Of a DNA stretch of 64,000 nt, positions 36,191-47,421 are shown one piece after another (position 1 is the stretch's first letter; each line of letters begins with the position of its first letter). This DNA is from Neospora caninum Liverpool (Eukaryota > Apicomplexa > Conoidasida > Eucoccidiorida > Sarcocystidae). Location of the stretch: contig NC_018394.1 in assembly GCF_000208865.1 (NCBI RefSeq), positions 2,193,964-2,257,963 on the forward strand, in the 5' to 3' direction. The notes under the pieces are model-generated. The model was not told where the DNA came from and did not search any database. It worked only from the letters and a program-made list of their open reading frames with translations. Position numbers and translations under genes: made by a program.

Positions 36191-38424
36191 ATGATGGCTG
36201 CAAGACTCTTCTCTTCCTCTTCACTCAGGAGGCGAGGGGTGCCTATCTCCCTGTCGTCTTCCTCGTGTTCCACCTCTCCGTCGCGCGTCGCTCGCCTCTC
36301 CTGTGTCTGCCTAACATCCCCCGCCTCTTCGCCTTCCTTTTCTTTCCAGTCCTTCTATGCCTCGTTTTCAAGGCCTTGTACGCCGTCATGCTCCCCTGAT
36401 GCGCCTCCTCGTGGGCCGTTTCCTTCTTCGCTCTCTTCGCGCCGTTCGGACAATCCGGCCCACAATCACTTCTCCCTCCGTCCTCGCTCTCTTCCGGTCT
36501 TGCCTCTTTCTCCGTCTACACCCTTTCCTCATCTCTTGTCGCACCGCGACGCCTACTTGTCCCGTTCGTCACCATCTTCTCTTTCTGCTTCCTTTTCTTC
36601 TTCCCCTCCTTCCCCTTCTTCTTCCTCTTCTTCCTCTTCTTCTTCCTCTTCTCCGTCCCATCCTCCTTCTTCTTCTTCCTCCTCCTCTTTGCCTTTACCT
36701 CAAGTGAGGGTCGACTTGACCAGAGTTCCGGGAACGGGACTGAGAAAGACAGAGGGCGACGAGGAAGCAGCATCGGCCTCTGATGTTTACGTCCTCCTTT
36801 TTACGTGCCGGCCGTGTGGAAAACGCTCGGCAAAAAAGTTCTCAAAAGTGAGACAGTTTTTCGCTTTCTTCACACTCCCCTTTTCCCCCTACTTCTCTGC
36901 TGTCCTGTCGCTCGCAGCCCTCTTCACTGTCTAGAAAGTTCGCTCCTCCCCTCTGACCCCGGCTGCGTCCCCACTGGTCCGTCCTTTTCCTCAGCGCGAA
37001 GCGTGCCTGTCTTTTCACTTCCTGTCTTTTCACTTCCTCTGTTTCCCCTGTTTTTCAGCTGTCACTCACACAGCCCATGGGGTCTCGCCTTTTTCCGTTT
37101 TCTGCCTCCATCCGCGTTCCCGTCTCTCCGTGTCTCTCGCATGCTGCGGGATTCTTGTCTCTCCTCGTGCGCAAGCAATCTTTTTGCTTTCTGCGTTGCT
37201 GGAACAATTCGCCTCCTTTCGCTCCTGTTCTACAGCGCGCCTACCACAACGGCGTCGTCATCATAAAGTGCCCTCACTGCGAGTCTTGTAAGAGACGCAA
37301 AGAAAAACATCAAAGGAGCGCATGCTCCTGACAGACGCACTCCTGACCCTCGGACACAGCCCTATATCCGTCTTCATATTTGACGATAGAAATATAAAGC
37401 ATGTGAACACTACATCGAATCTATTATGCCCCATATGCGTCTCCATATTTGACGAAGAAATATAAAGTGTGTGAACACTACATCGAATCTATTATGCCCC
37501 ATATCCGTCGTCATATGTGACGATAGAAATATAAGGCATGTGAACACTACATCCAATCTATTATGCGCCATATCCGTCTTCATATCTGACGAAGAAATAT
37601 AAAGTGTGTGAACACTACATCGAATCTATTATGCCCCATATCCGTCTTCATATTTGACGAAGAAATATAAAGTGTGTGAACACTACATCTAATCTATTAT
37701 GCCCCATATCCGTCCTCATATCTGACGAAGAAATATAAAGTGTGTGAACACTACATCTAATCTATTATGCCCCATATCCGTCGTCATATGTGACGATAGA
37801 AATATAAGGCATGTGAACACTACATCTAATCTATTATGCCCCATATCCGTCCTCATATCTGACGAAGAAATATAAAGTGTGTGAACACTACATCTAATCT
37901 ATTATGCCCCATATCCGTCGTCATATGTGACGATAGAAATATAAGGCATGTGAACACTACATCTAATCTATTATGCCCCATATGCGTCTTCATATTTGAC
38001 GAAGAAATATAAAGTGTGTGAACACTACATCTAATCTATTATGCCCCATATGCGTCTTCATATTTGACGATAGAAATATAAAGTGTGTGAACACTACATC
38101 TAATCTATTATGCCCCATATCCGTCCTCATATCTGACGAAGAAATATAAAGTGTGTGAACACTACATCTAATCTATTATGCCCCATATCCGTCTTCATAT
38201 GTGACGATAGAAATATAAGGCATGTGAACACTACATCGAATCTAATGCGTGCGGTGCTTCTCTTCATGTTGACATCGACACTCCAGTACCGTCGCGTCCA
38301 CAGCGGCTGCGTGTGTGCTCCAAGCTGCATACTCTCCGTACACGTCGATGTACATGTCAGGCTTTAAACGTTATTAATCTTCGTTCAAGCAGCTGGATGT
38401 AAAACCTACAAATCGACGCTGCCG

Positions 38425-38477
<53 letters not shown>

Positions 38478-39277
38478 TTGTCGACTTGCGCAGCTTCTGC
38501 ATGAATTGGTGCATGCTTTCTGCTGAGTGTAAAAAACCACAAGAAGCAGAACCATGTGGAAGAGCATATTCGGATTGAGGGGATTCCAGATAAACCGTTT
38601 TGTTCCTGTGCGAGAAACCCTGCTCTCGGCCCGGTCGCCGGCAACGGCGTGCACAAGGCGTTTGCTTTTCCATGCTTTGGCCGGAGGTTTGGTTTGCATA
38701 TGCATGCAGTGCATTTGATCGCCGACAATTTCGGCTGGTTTGGCGAAGGCCCGGAGACGATTGAAGACATTCTAAAGGCGAAGGGCGAAACGCGCTTAAG
38801 AGCTCTATCAGGTGAGGGCGCATGCGTCGGCTCGTCTGTCATTCGCATCGCGAGTGACAGGGAAGCAGGTGCACGTTCCGCTGTCGAGACGGCAGTGTAC
38901 AGGCAGTGCAGGAGGCAACTTCCCAGTCGTTTTTGTTCTCTCTCTAAAGCTCTCGACCATGAAGCGACACAGGACCAACAAATGCCCGGTTCCTGCCATC
39001 AGGACGCTTCGATGTGTGTGTCTCGCTGTTCTTTCCCCCTCTGCTAATAGCTTTTCGCCTCGCGCTGTTTTTCGTCGTGCGCGAAACGAAGTGAGCGAGG
39101 GGTTCTGCGCGTTCATGGGTTTCTCGTTTTCTGTTGCCGTTTTCAGCGGAAGATCTCCTCGACCTCTCGGATCTCCAACCGCCTCCGGAGCTCACCTCTC
39201 CTGCAACTCCGACTCAGAACGAGGGATGCACGTGCGACGGAGGCAAAGGCGAGACGGAACCGAGGCGGGGCGTCTGA
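36191..39277 (+). CDS. DNLZ: DNL-type zinc-finger protein (Zim17/Hep1 family), mitochondrial Hsp70 escort, 313 aa
   Basis: Four exons: 36191-36847, 37236-37287, 38710-38811 and 39147-39277; phases 0, 1 and 1 fit. The start is CGCAAAATGATGG. The N-terminus (MMAARLFSSSSLRRRG) is Arg/Ser-rich without acidic residues, as in a mitochondrial presequence, and is followed by Ser-rich sequence to about 190. The DNL finger has Cys 206/209 (TCRPCGKRSAKKFSK) and Cys 231/234 (VVIIKCPHC), then HLIADNFGWFGEG and a helix PETIEDILKAKGE. Family members keep mitochondrial Hsp70 soluble and support protein import and Fe-S assembly; plastid homologues exist. The tail holds an unusual CTC motif in an acidic context. 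The signature DNL is DNF here. Intron 2 (1422 nt) is mostly a minisatellite. Splitting the domain over three exons is supported by exact spacing of the family motif after joining. Confidence 0.9.
37361..38244. repeat. Minisatellite, ~13 units of 67-70 bp, in intron 2 of the DNL-finger gene
   Basis: Direct tandem copies marked by GAACACTACATCTAATC at about 37405, 37472, 37542, 37610 and onward to about 38225. Two main unit types differ at GACGAAGAAATATAAAGTG versus GACGATAGAAATATAAGGC. In the second half they partly alternate, which suggests higher-order duplication. Confidence 0.95.
38425..38473. repeat. (TA)n microsatellite in intron
   Basis: TA run of about 49 bases with one CA interruption, in intron 2 of the DNL-finger gene, between the minisatellite and the next exon. 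Confidence 0.9.
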
Positions 39278-42200
39278 AGACGAAGAAAGAAAACATGCTT
39301 CTCTGACTCGCGAACGCGTGGGGCTGCGCCGACAGACAAAGAGTTAGGGGATCGACGCAAAGGGCGAGAAAAACAAAAGAGTGCCCAAAGCTTCGCCTAG
39401 GAGGGATATATGTATGAGCCGAAGCGAAGGCAGAAAGCGGACGAAAGAGGACGTCCACGGGAGGAGACCCGTAGAGCGCGTGGGTTTTGAGGGGAGCAAA
39501 GAATCAACCTGAAGCACGTGGACGGAGGTGCGCGCGGAAGAGCCTCGGCGACGAAGCGAAGATGTTGGAAGGGAAGCGGGGTCAGTGTGGAGTTTGAGTT
39601 TCGCCGGCAGGTCTGACAACACCACCGAAGAAGCGGGGACAGCGAGTCGGGAGGAGGAGAGCGGGCACCAGCGCCGATGTGCATGGAGACACACAGGAAT
39701 GGGAAGGGCAACGGTGCGCACATGTGCGTGGCGTCGGAAGGAAGACGCCCGCAAAAGGGGCGAGTTTTGGGTGTTCGGGCCACTGACGCATGCGGAGAAC
39801 GGCCCCAGCCAACGGGGACGGAGAGGAGAAAAACGGACACGTGAAGGATTTCGTCTATCTCGTCGGTGGCGATATGTGGCGGGACAAGGAGTGTCGAAAG
39901 AACACAAGACGCGCGGGTTGTTTGAACCGACAATGCGTTTTTGTCGCTGAGGTCGTACGCACAAAGACCTAACGCGGTATTCGTGCGGAAACGAGACAGT
40001 TTCCTGTTCTTCGTTGCCCCTAACGCTTCTCTCTTTGTTTCTTTGACGGAAACACTGGCTGTGTCCTCCCATTCCTTTTGGAAAGGCAGCTCGAGAGAGG
40101 CCGACAGTTGACCGATGTCCGTCCGCATGTCTTGCCTCGGTAATTTTGTCAGGTGTGAAGGCCACCGCCGCAAACGGTTTGCTCGCTTGTCGTTCTTCCA
40201 CGGGATCGACAAACGCGTTTCATAAATACTCTCAGTGAAAGCTCTGTTGATTTCCATGAACGGAGTCAAACACTGCTCACGCTGTACACAGACTCGAAAT
40301 GCCTGTACGCAGGTGTGCTTGCTGTACCATTCCTAGGCGCCTCGCACACGCCCTCTGAGACTCTCTTAGGACCGCTAGGAAGCGCCCGTGTGAGGGAACA
40401 CAGCAACGAGAGGCAAACGGCTTTGTACGGAGGATATGGCAACTTCTCTGTACCAATCTGTATGGAGGGTTCACGCCGCGACAAGACACGTTTGCAATTT
40501 GGCGTCAGCGACAACTCGCCACTTTGCTTCCTGACAGTCCTGGGAGTCTCGGCAGGCCCGGGAACGAATCGCAGCTCGATGGCGACAAACAACCGTTGAA
40601 CAGGTTGTGAATTGTTCTTGATTTCCGCCGTGTGGCAGTTCCTCGTTGAGCTTACAGAAGGTCTCCATAGATTGCGGAATGGGCCCCGGGGGAGCGATCA
40701 GACACATTGGAGAGCCGAGAACGGAGACGGTCGCTATCGCTGCACGGCAAATCCTGTTTCTTGCCATGCTGGTCTCTACGATCGTTCTGCTACCGATCTC
40801 GCGCTCCCCCCCTCAAGGGATCAACTGCGCATATCTATACCCTCATACCCACACATCTTCTTAGAGTCGTAGCTTTGTCAACTGTATTTTTCGGTGTGAC
40901 TGAAGTTGTGCCGATGGGTCCGGCGTGTGGAATCACGACGCTCGATACTGTACACGGCAGGCAGTGGTGTCTCCGCATGCTGTGCCCGTTTTGCACAAAA
41001 TGTCTTGTTTCGAAAGCTAGCGCAAGGGTCCGACCTACCGCGTCGGAGGACGTTGCTTCATTTGCGGTTTCGGCAGTTTGTGCGCGAAGCAGAGAGAAAC
41101 GCAAAAACAGCGGGGAAGGTGCTTGACAGCTGTGCGCGGCCGCCCAGCTCTCTTTTCTGTCCAGTTTCAGCTATGGATGGGAACTAGGGAGCCAAAAACG
41201 GTGATGTCGCCAGGCTGGCGAAAGTTCTCTTCTAAACCACATGGAAAGGATGAAACGGGGAAGGCTGCTCTGTTTCAGGCGGCATCCCCCACAGCGGCGA
41301 AGGCACGCCTTGGCAACGCCCCAAGGAACCGAAGCTGGAAACGAAGGTACGCGGTTTTCCCGGAATCTTACAGATTGTGTCGAGAAGAACACGAGAGGGA
41401 TGCGGGCAAGAAACCGGTGTCTCGTGTCCGCTTGTCATTTTGAGTTTCGCCGAGGCAACTCGAGAACCGATGCGCAGACCGCTGGTCTGTCTGCATGCCT
41501 TTTGAGTTCGGGAGCGAGCAGGAACGTCCAGCACACACGAGAAGACTTGCCCATAGCTTTTGTCTCCAAGATTTGCGGTCCAAACCCGAGGCTCCAGTGC
41601 AAGACACCAGCTATCCCACAGAAACAAACACATACCGTGCGGTTCCGGCCACTCTGCTGTGGATGAAGAAGTGAGAGCACACTTGAGAGATCAGACAGTA
41701 CAACGCTCCTGTGCTCCATCCGCGCGTGTCAACAAACAAAAGGTTCCCTTTTCTAGCACGGAAAAATCCACAGAGTCTTCTCGCTAGTATTCCTTAAATC
41801 GCCTCGTGGCGCACACGGTGTAACAGAGCGCGCGGGTGTACAGAGACAGTCTCCTTTCTGTCGACCTTTCGCTATCCCTTATTACGCCTTTTCTAACAGC
41901 AGCAGAGCCTCGCCTTTCGCTCGAGAAAGTCTTTGCTTTTCTCTGCAGAAAGGAAAATAAAAGGGAGCTTTCCTTCCTGTCGGTTTGGCGATTTATGTGC
42001 GCCCCCGTCTCCGCGCCGCTGCTTCGAGACCCGCCACTATGGAGAGACGAGGCGGGGCGAGCGGGGCGAACCAGCGATGACGCGGGGTTTCGGTTTTTCC
42101 TCTTTTCCCTTGTCCAAATCTCGTTTTTCTTCTTTCGCAGCGTGGGAGGTTTCCTCCCAGCGTTTTCTCCGTTTTCCTTCGCCTGTTCGCGTTTCTGTGT

Positions 42201-43049
42201 CGCTGCTCTGTCTCCCTTGTCTTTTCAGCTGCGGGCCTCTCGCCGCCAGCTTCTTTTCAACGCGCGTCTGACACTTTCCATTGTCGTTCCTTTCTGCGAG
42301 GGGACGAGCGCTTTTCTTTTCCCTTTCTTTTCTCTTTCTTTTCTCTTTCTCCACTTGTTTCTCTTTCCCCCTTTTTTCTCCCCGCGTGAAAAAACCTTTC
42401 TCTCCGTTCCACCGAGCATTTCCCTAGCGTCCACTCGACAGCGCGTTCAGTCGCGACTTTCTCTCAGGAAGTTTTCTCGACTGGAAAAGCGTCGAGCTTC
42501 GCCTTTTCAGTGCCTCCTTTGACACTTTTTTCTTCACACGTGCATGCCTTTTCTTTCCCTTGCAAGTTGCCGAGTCGCAAAAGGAGACGCGAAGGTGTCT
42601 GCATGCTCTCCTTTTCCCCCGTTTCGATTCAGTCCTCGACAGCTCCGGGTGCAGAGATGAGCCGGCGAGTCTCTCTCGGCGAGTCCCTTTCACAAAAAGC
42701 AGAAAAGAAGACAAACATCCCTCCAAAGGTGTCTTCTTGTGTCCGTCTCCATTCGCAGTCTACGTTCAGAAACACGCCCACTATTACAGCCGCAACAGCC
42801 CACATACACAGCTCGACAACTATCCATACAGGTAAAGGGATGCCATAGATATATATATATATATATAATATATATAGACATATATGCCCAAGTCCGCTCC
42901 CTTTATATATACATCTCTGGATATATTCGTATATAGGCTGGGGCGGTTCTGTTTGTGGCAGAGTTTCGTTTTTTGGCGTTCTCTGTTTTGCGCGGCTCGG
43001 CTCCGTGGAGGAGGGCTTTTTGTCTCCGGCGGGGATCGGGACGAGCAAG
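39278..43049. other. Spacer without supported gene
   Basis: 3' flank of the DNL-finger gene, then DNA with overlapping ORFs in several frames. A minus-strand frame from Met 40257 to 39397 has a second, equally long frame over it and no domain. The stretch from about 41830 to 42560 is strongly T/C-rich on the plus strand, like long 5' leaders of coccidian genes. A TA tract lies at 42848-42880. Confidence 0.4.
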
Positions 43050-43820
43050 ATGCCTAGAGGCGTGATCCTTGACCTGCTGAATTGTTGCTGCAAGAGGACG
43101 CGCCCCCTTTCGCTAGAGACCGTGCGGAGTTTGATTGGCGAAGAAGAGAGGTCGATTCTTGGAGATTTCCGGCTAGCTTCCCTCCCAGGAACTTCCCGTA
43201 ATTCCGTTTCCCCCTCGCCATCGCCTTCCGCTGATTTCGCTGTCTCCTCCGTCTCCGCAGCGGCGCCCTTGCCATTCTCTCTGCCAGGTGAGGAGCGCGA
43301 GGGAGAGCCCCTCGCTCTTTCGTCAGAGTCTTCTCGCACGTCCTCGCCGAGTTCCCGTCCCTCTCCTCTCCAGAGAGAAGGAGGACGCGCTGGCGACACA
43401 GAACCCATCCAGCGAGTTTACGCGCCTTCTGCGCTGGAAGAGGCGTTACGGTGTCACCTCAACGCAGAGAAGAAGAGAGAACGCCTGTTCGCATCTGTGA
43501 ATTCCGAAAGGCGCGCTTTTCCGCAAGACGAGGAAGCAAGAGGCTTTCGCCTGGTGTCGAGTGAAAGCAGCACAAGTCACGCGGAGACGCCCGTCAGCGA
43601 AGCAAGCAAGGACGAGAGAGGCGACGGAGTCACCACACCGACCACTGCTGCGTCTCCGTTTCAGAGCACCAAGACGGGAAGCCTTCGCTGCTCGAACTCA
43701 GCTGTCTCGACTTCTCTCCGCGTTTCCAAACAGAGCTTTGCATGCGCAGAATCCGTGCGTTCAGCCTGCGAGGGAGAACGCGACCGTCAGGAACGCAGTC
43801 CGTCTGAGCCTCTGGCGTAG
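43050..43820 (+). CDS. Weak ORF upstream of NOC2, 256 aa
   Basis: An open frame from ATG 43050 (GCAAGATGCC) to the TAG at 43818-43820, ending 295 bp before the NOC2 start. The first 45 residues look protein-like (MPRGVILDLLNCCCKRTRP, then SLETVRSLIGEEERSILGDF). The rest is Ser/Arg/Glu-rich low complexity. It could be a small separate gene, a 5' exon or a leader ORF of NOC2, or chance. No family is recognised. Confidence 0.3.
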   Translation: MPRGVILDLLNCCCKRTRPLSLETVRSLIGEEERSILGDFRLASLPGTSRNSVSPSPSPSADFAVSSVSAAAPLPFSLPGEEREGEPLALSSESSRTSSPSSRPSPLQREGGRAGDTEPIQRVYAPSALEEALRCHLNAEKKRERLFASVNSERRAFPQDEEARGFRLVSSESSTSHAETPVSEASKDERGDGVTTPTTAASPFQSTKTGSLRCSNSAVSTSLRVSKQSFACAESVRSACEGERDRQERSPSEPLA

Positions 43821-44115
43821 CGCGCGAAGGATCCACGAGGGCGAGTCGCGAACACCCCCGGGCACGCAGCCGGTGTCGGGTGTATCTGTTTCGACCGCCT
43901 CGCCATTGAGGCGGGGGACGAGCCGCAGGTGAGAAGGAGACTCTTTCCCGTCTTGGTGTGAAGAGGGCGAAGAGGATAGCACCAACCGTTTCTCCCTTTT
44001 GTGCGTCGACGACGGACAAGGAGGCGATCGGGAGAGCGGCGCCAGAGCGCGGACGCCGAGGAACGCCTCTCAGCTTTCAGGAGAAAACCGGGTCCGACTC
44101 TTCTTCTGGGCCAAG

Positions 44116-47100
44116 ATGGGAGCGTCGACTCCGCGGACACTCGCGAGGGGGGAGAAGCCTCAGAAGCGCGCGTTCAAGCACCGGCTGGGCCTGAAGGAAA
44201 AGCGAAAGGAGAGAGGGCGAGAAGAGGCGGCGGGTCAGCCTTTCTCGAAGCTGAAACTCGCCAAGACAAGTATCAAGGCGAAGAAATCCAAAGACGAAAA
44301 GAAGGGAGACAAACACACTGCGCGGACAGGCACGGAGGCTGGAACCGACGAAGCGCTTTTGGAGTCGGACCTCGAGGAACCAGAAAGCCCCTTAGGCGTC
44401 GACGGGTTCGAAGAGGAAGATGACTTTGACGAAGAAAAGTTTGGGAACGAAGGCGATCGAGATGAAGAGGATGAAGAGAACTACGACGGCGCCGAGTGGT
44501 TAGCTGACGACGAAGAGGCCTGGGCATCGTCGGACGAGGAGACGGAGGTCCAGGCGGTTCGCGCCTCCGGCGAGGGCCTGGGTGTCTTTGCTGACAGCCC
44601 CGCGGCGCAGAAGGCGTTTGAAGGCGTTTTGAAGAAGCGGCTAATGAAGGACAAGGAGTTCCTGTCCTTCCTGTTGCAGGAGAGCGAGAAGCAGCAGGCG
44701 CGTTTGTCGCCAGCGCCAAGTGAAGACGAAGCGTCCGAAGATGACGAGTTCGATGAGGACGCGTTCGACGGGGACGAGGCGCCTCAGCAGGCCGCACGCA
44801 CTCTGGAGACCGACCCACAAGACGAGGAGGTTCCAAAGAACCTGCTCACCGTCGAGCGGTACGAGCATTTGTGCCATCTGGTGTGTTTGGGCACGTCTTC
44901 GGAAATGCCGGGAGACACCCTCGCTTCGCCGTCGCTCCGAAGTCTCCAGCTGTTCCTCAGCGCGTTCCGATCGGCTGTGAGGCAGACGGGCACGCGGCGC
45001 GAAGACGCGACGAGCGATCGCGCGGGCGAGCGAACGAAGGACGACGCCAAGTACCGAGACAGCAAGAAGCAGGGTTCCGAGGAGGAGGCGAAAAAGCGGG
45101 GGGCCGCGTCGGCTCCTGCGTCGCGAGAGAAAAGCCGGGCGGAGAGAAAGAGCATGTTTCTCATCCGCGATGAGGACTTGCGCCTCACGGTCCTGCTCCG
45201 CACAGTCCAGCGACTTCCGCGGATCGTCAGGAACTTCCTCGGAGACACGCGCGACACGTCGGACGCCACGAGCGCCGCGAACGACGACATCGCAGCCCTC
45301 GTGGAGTCGCCGAGTTGGTCGCGGCTGAGGCTGCCTCTGCGCTGGTTTTTCGCGGACCTTTGCGAGCTTCTGGGGGCGCTCCAGAACCTGCCAGCGCGTG
45401 CCGCCAAGGGGAAAGACGTGCTCGTTCAAATTCTCCTCTGTCTCGCGAAGAAGAAGGAAGACCCGCTTCCCTTCCTCCTCCACCTCTCAGGCTCCTCGAT
45501 CCCGCGTCGCCTCCTCCTCACCGTCGCCAGCTGCTGGGCGTTCACCCGGAACGGGAACGAGCAGCTTGCAGCCTTCGCCGCTCTTCGCCGCCTCCTGCTG
45601 CTTCGCCAGCGCGAGCTCGACGCGGCGCTCCAGGGCGCGTCGCGGCGAGGCCAGAGCGGGGCGGCCAAGAACGGCAAAAAAAAAGGCACAGAGGGCGACG
45701 GTGTCGGCCGCGACTCCAGCGCGCCGGCTCTGAAGGACGAGGAGCGGGTCCAGGACACACTTCAGACGCTGCTGCGCGTGTTTCAACGAGCGACGTCGCG
45801 GAACGTCGGAAACAACGGGAGTCGAACGTGGCGAGGCGCGAACCGGATTCAACTGCTCCGGAACGAGTACCTCGAACTCCTCCGACTCGTCGAACCGCGC
45901 GTGGTCTACCGCATCGCCTACCAGAGCATTCGCGAGGTGAGAACGGAAAACGAGAAGAAAAGAGGCAAAACGGGAAACGCGACTTGACGCTCCTGCGGCC
46001 GTTCCGGTGTTTGTTTGTGCGCGGTGGCGAGCGGCGCCGCGCCGCGCCCCGACGTTTGGAAGACCTGTGCATGCGGAGCGAGGAGATAGACACACACAGC
46101 GCGAGAGAGGAAACAGAGCTGCGGCAAAACGGGGCAAGTGTGTCCAGTTGCGAACGGAGCGCACCCAAGAGCATGGAGTGGGAAGGCTGTCCGTCCCGGG
46201 GTTTGACGGTGTTTTTGTGTCACCAGGAACGCCAGGCGTGTCAGAAATACGCCGATGGTCGGGGAAGGCTTCACCGCGTCTTCCATCACGTTCGCCGGGC
46301 CTTTGCGATGCCCATAAACACGTCGAGGTGCTCGTGGGGGACGTGCGTTTCTCGCTAGCCGTCACCACCCGTGCTCTCGTTGACTCTTTCCTTTCTGCGG
46401 CCTCCCTCTCGTCGTCCCTCTCTGTCCGTCTCTCTGCTATCTGCCTTTCGTGTGCGTCGCTGCGCGTTTCTGCTTCAGTTGGCGTTGACTGTGAGGAGTG
46501 TCATGGTGATCTCGAGTCAAGCGACGCCATCAAAGGGGAAGAAGACGAAGACGGCGTTTCTGCATGCGCGGCGCTTGGCGACGTCTCAGAAGCTGTTGTA
46601 TTCCTGGGCGTTTCTCTCCACAGCCAGTCTGTGGAGCGCAGCGTTCGCCTCCTGCGTGTCTCTGCGTCCCCTCGCCTTTCCGCTCGTGACTCTGCTGTGC
46701 GCTGCGTTGAAGACAAAGCTCGCCGCCCTCGCCTACACGCCGTTCTGTCTCAACCTCCTGAGCATTCTGCATCAGACGGCGTTGTCCACGAACCTGCTGA
46801 TTCCCCTCAACGCGTACGTCTTTGCCCTCTTCGAGCTAATTCTCAGGCAACAGAGCCTCTTGTCGAGCGACCGGTACACGAGCAAGCGCCTGCGGCTGGA
46901 GATGCAGGAGCGGAAGAACAAGAAGAAGGGGAAGAAGCTACAGAAGAAAGACAAAGAGAAGGACAACCTCCATCTCCTCCACAGTCGCGCAGCGGACCCC
47001 GAAGTCAGCCTGAGACTCTCGGCGGCTCAACAGGATGCCATGCACGTAAGGAAGAGCTGCCGGGCTCTACAGCAGAGAGGCGTCTTCGCAGAGGGAACAG

Positions 47101-47376
47101 TCAAGGGCAGGGACGGAGATCGCGAGGGAAGTTGAAACGCCGCAAAGGCCCCAGTGGAGCAGACAGGTTCTATCCGACACTTTGCAGGAGATGGCGGGAG
47201 AGAAAAGGAAAACGCTCTTCGCAGATGCATGCGTCATACAGCTTGGCGGGGTTCCAGTATTCGAAAAACTGACTTGTCTCGAGGTTTTCTATTTACACCT
47301 GATTCAACAGCCAGGAACCTTTGCATCCCTCGCATGCATCGACACAGATGCACATCTTAATAAACATACCCACATG

Positions 47377-47421
<45 letters not shown>

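Noticed and set aside
37361..38244. CRISPR-like array
   Set aside because: Units are contiguous direct repeats without distinct spacers, in a spliceosomal intron of a eukaryotic gene; it is a minisatellite.
39344..40269. Two overlapping minus-strand ORFs of 285-290 codons
   Set aside because: Both frames are equally open over the same DNA, with low-complexity Pro/Ser/Arg content and no domain, so chance is likely.
45315..47272. Two long plus-strand ORFs (347 and 421 codons) in other frames
   Set aside because: Out-of-frame shadows of NOC2 exons 1 and 2, which carry family motifs in the chosen frame.
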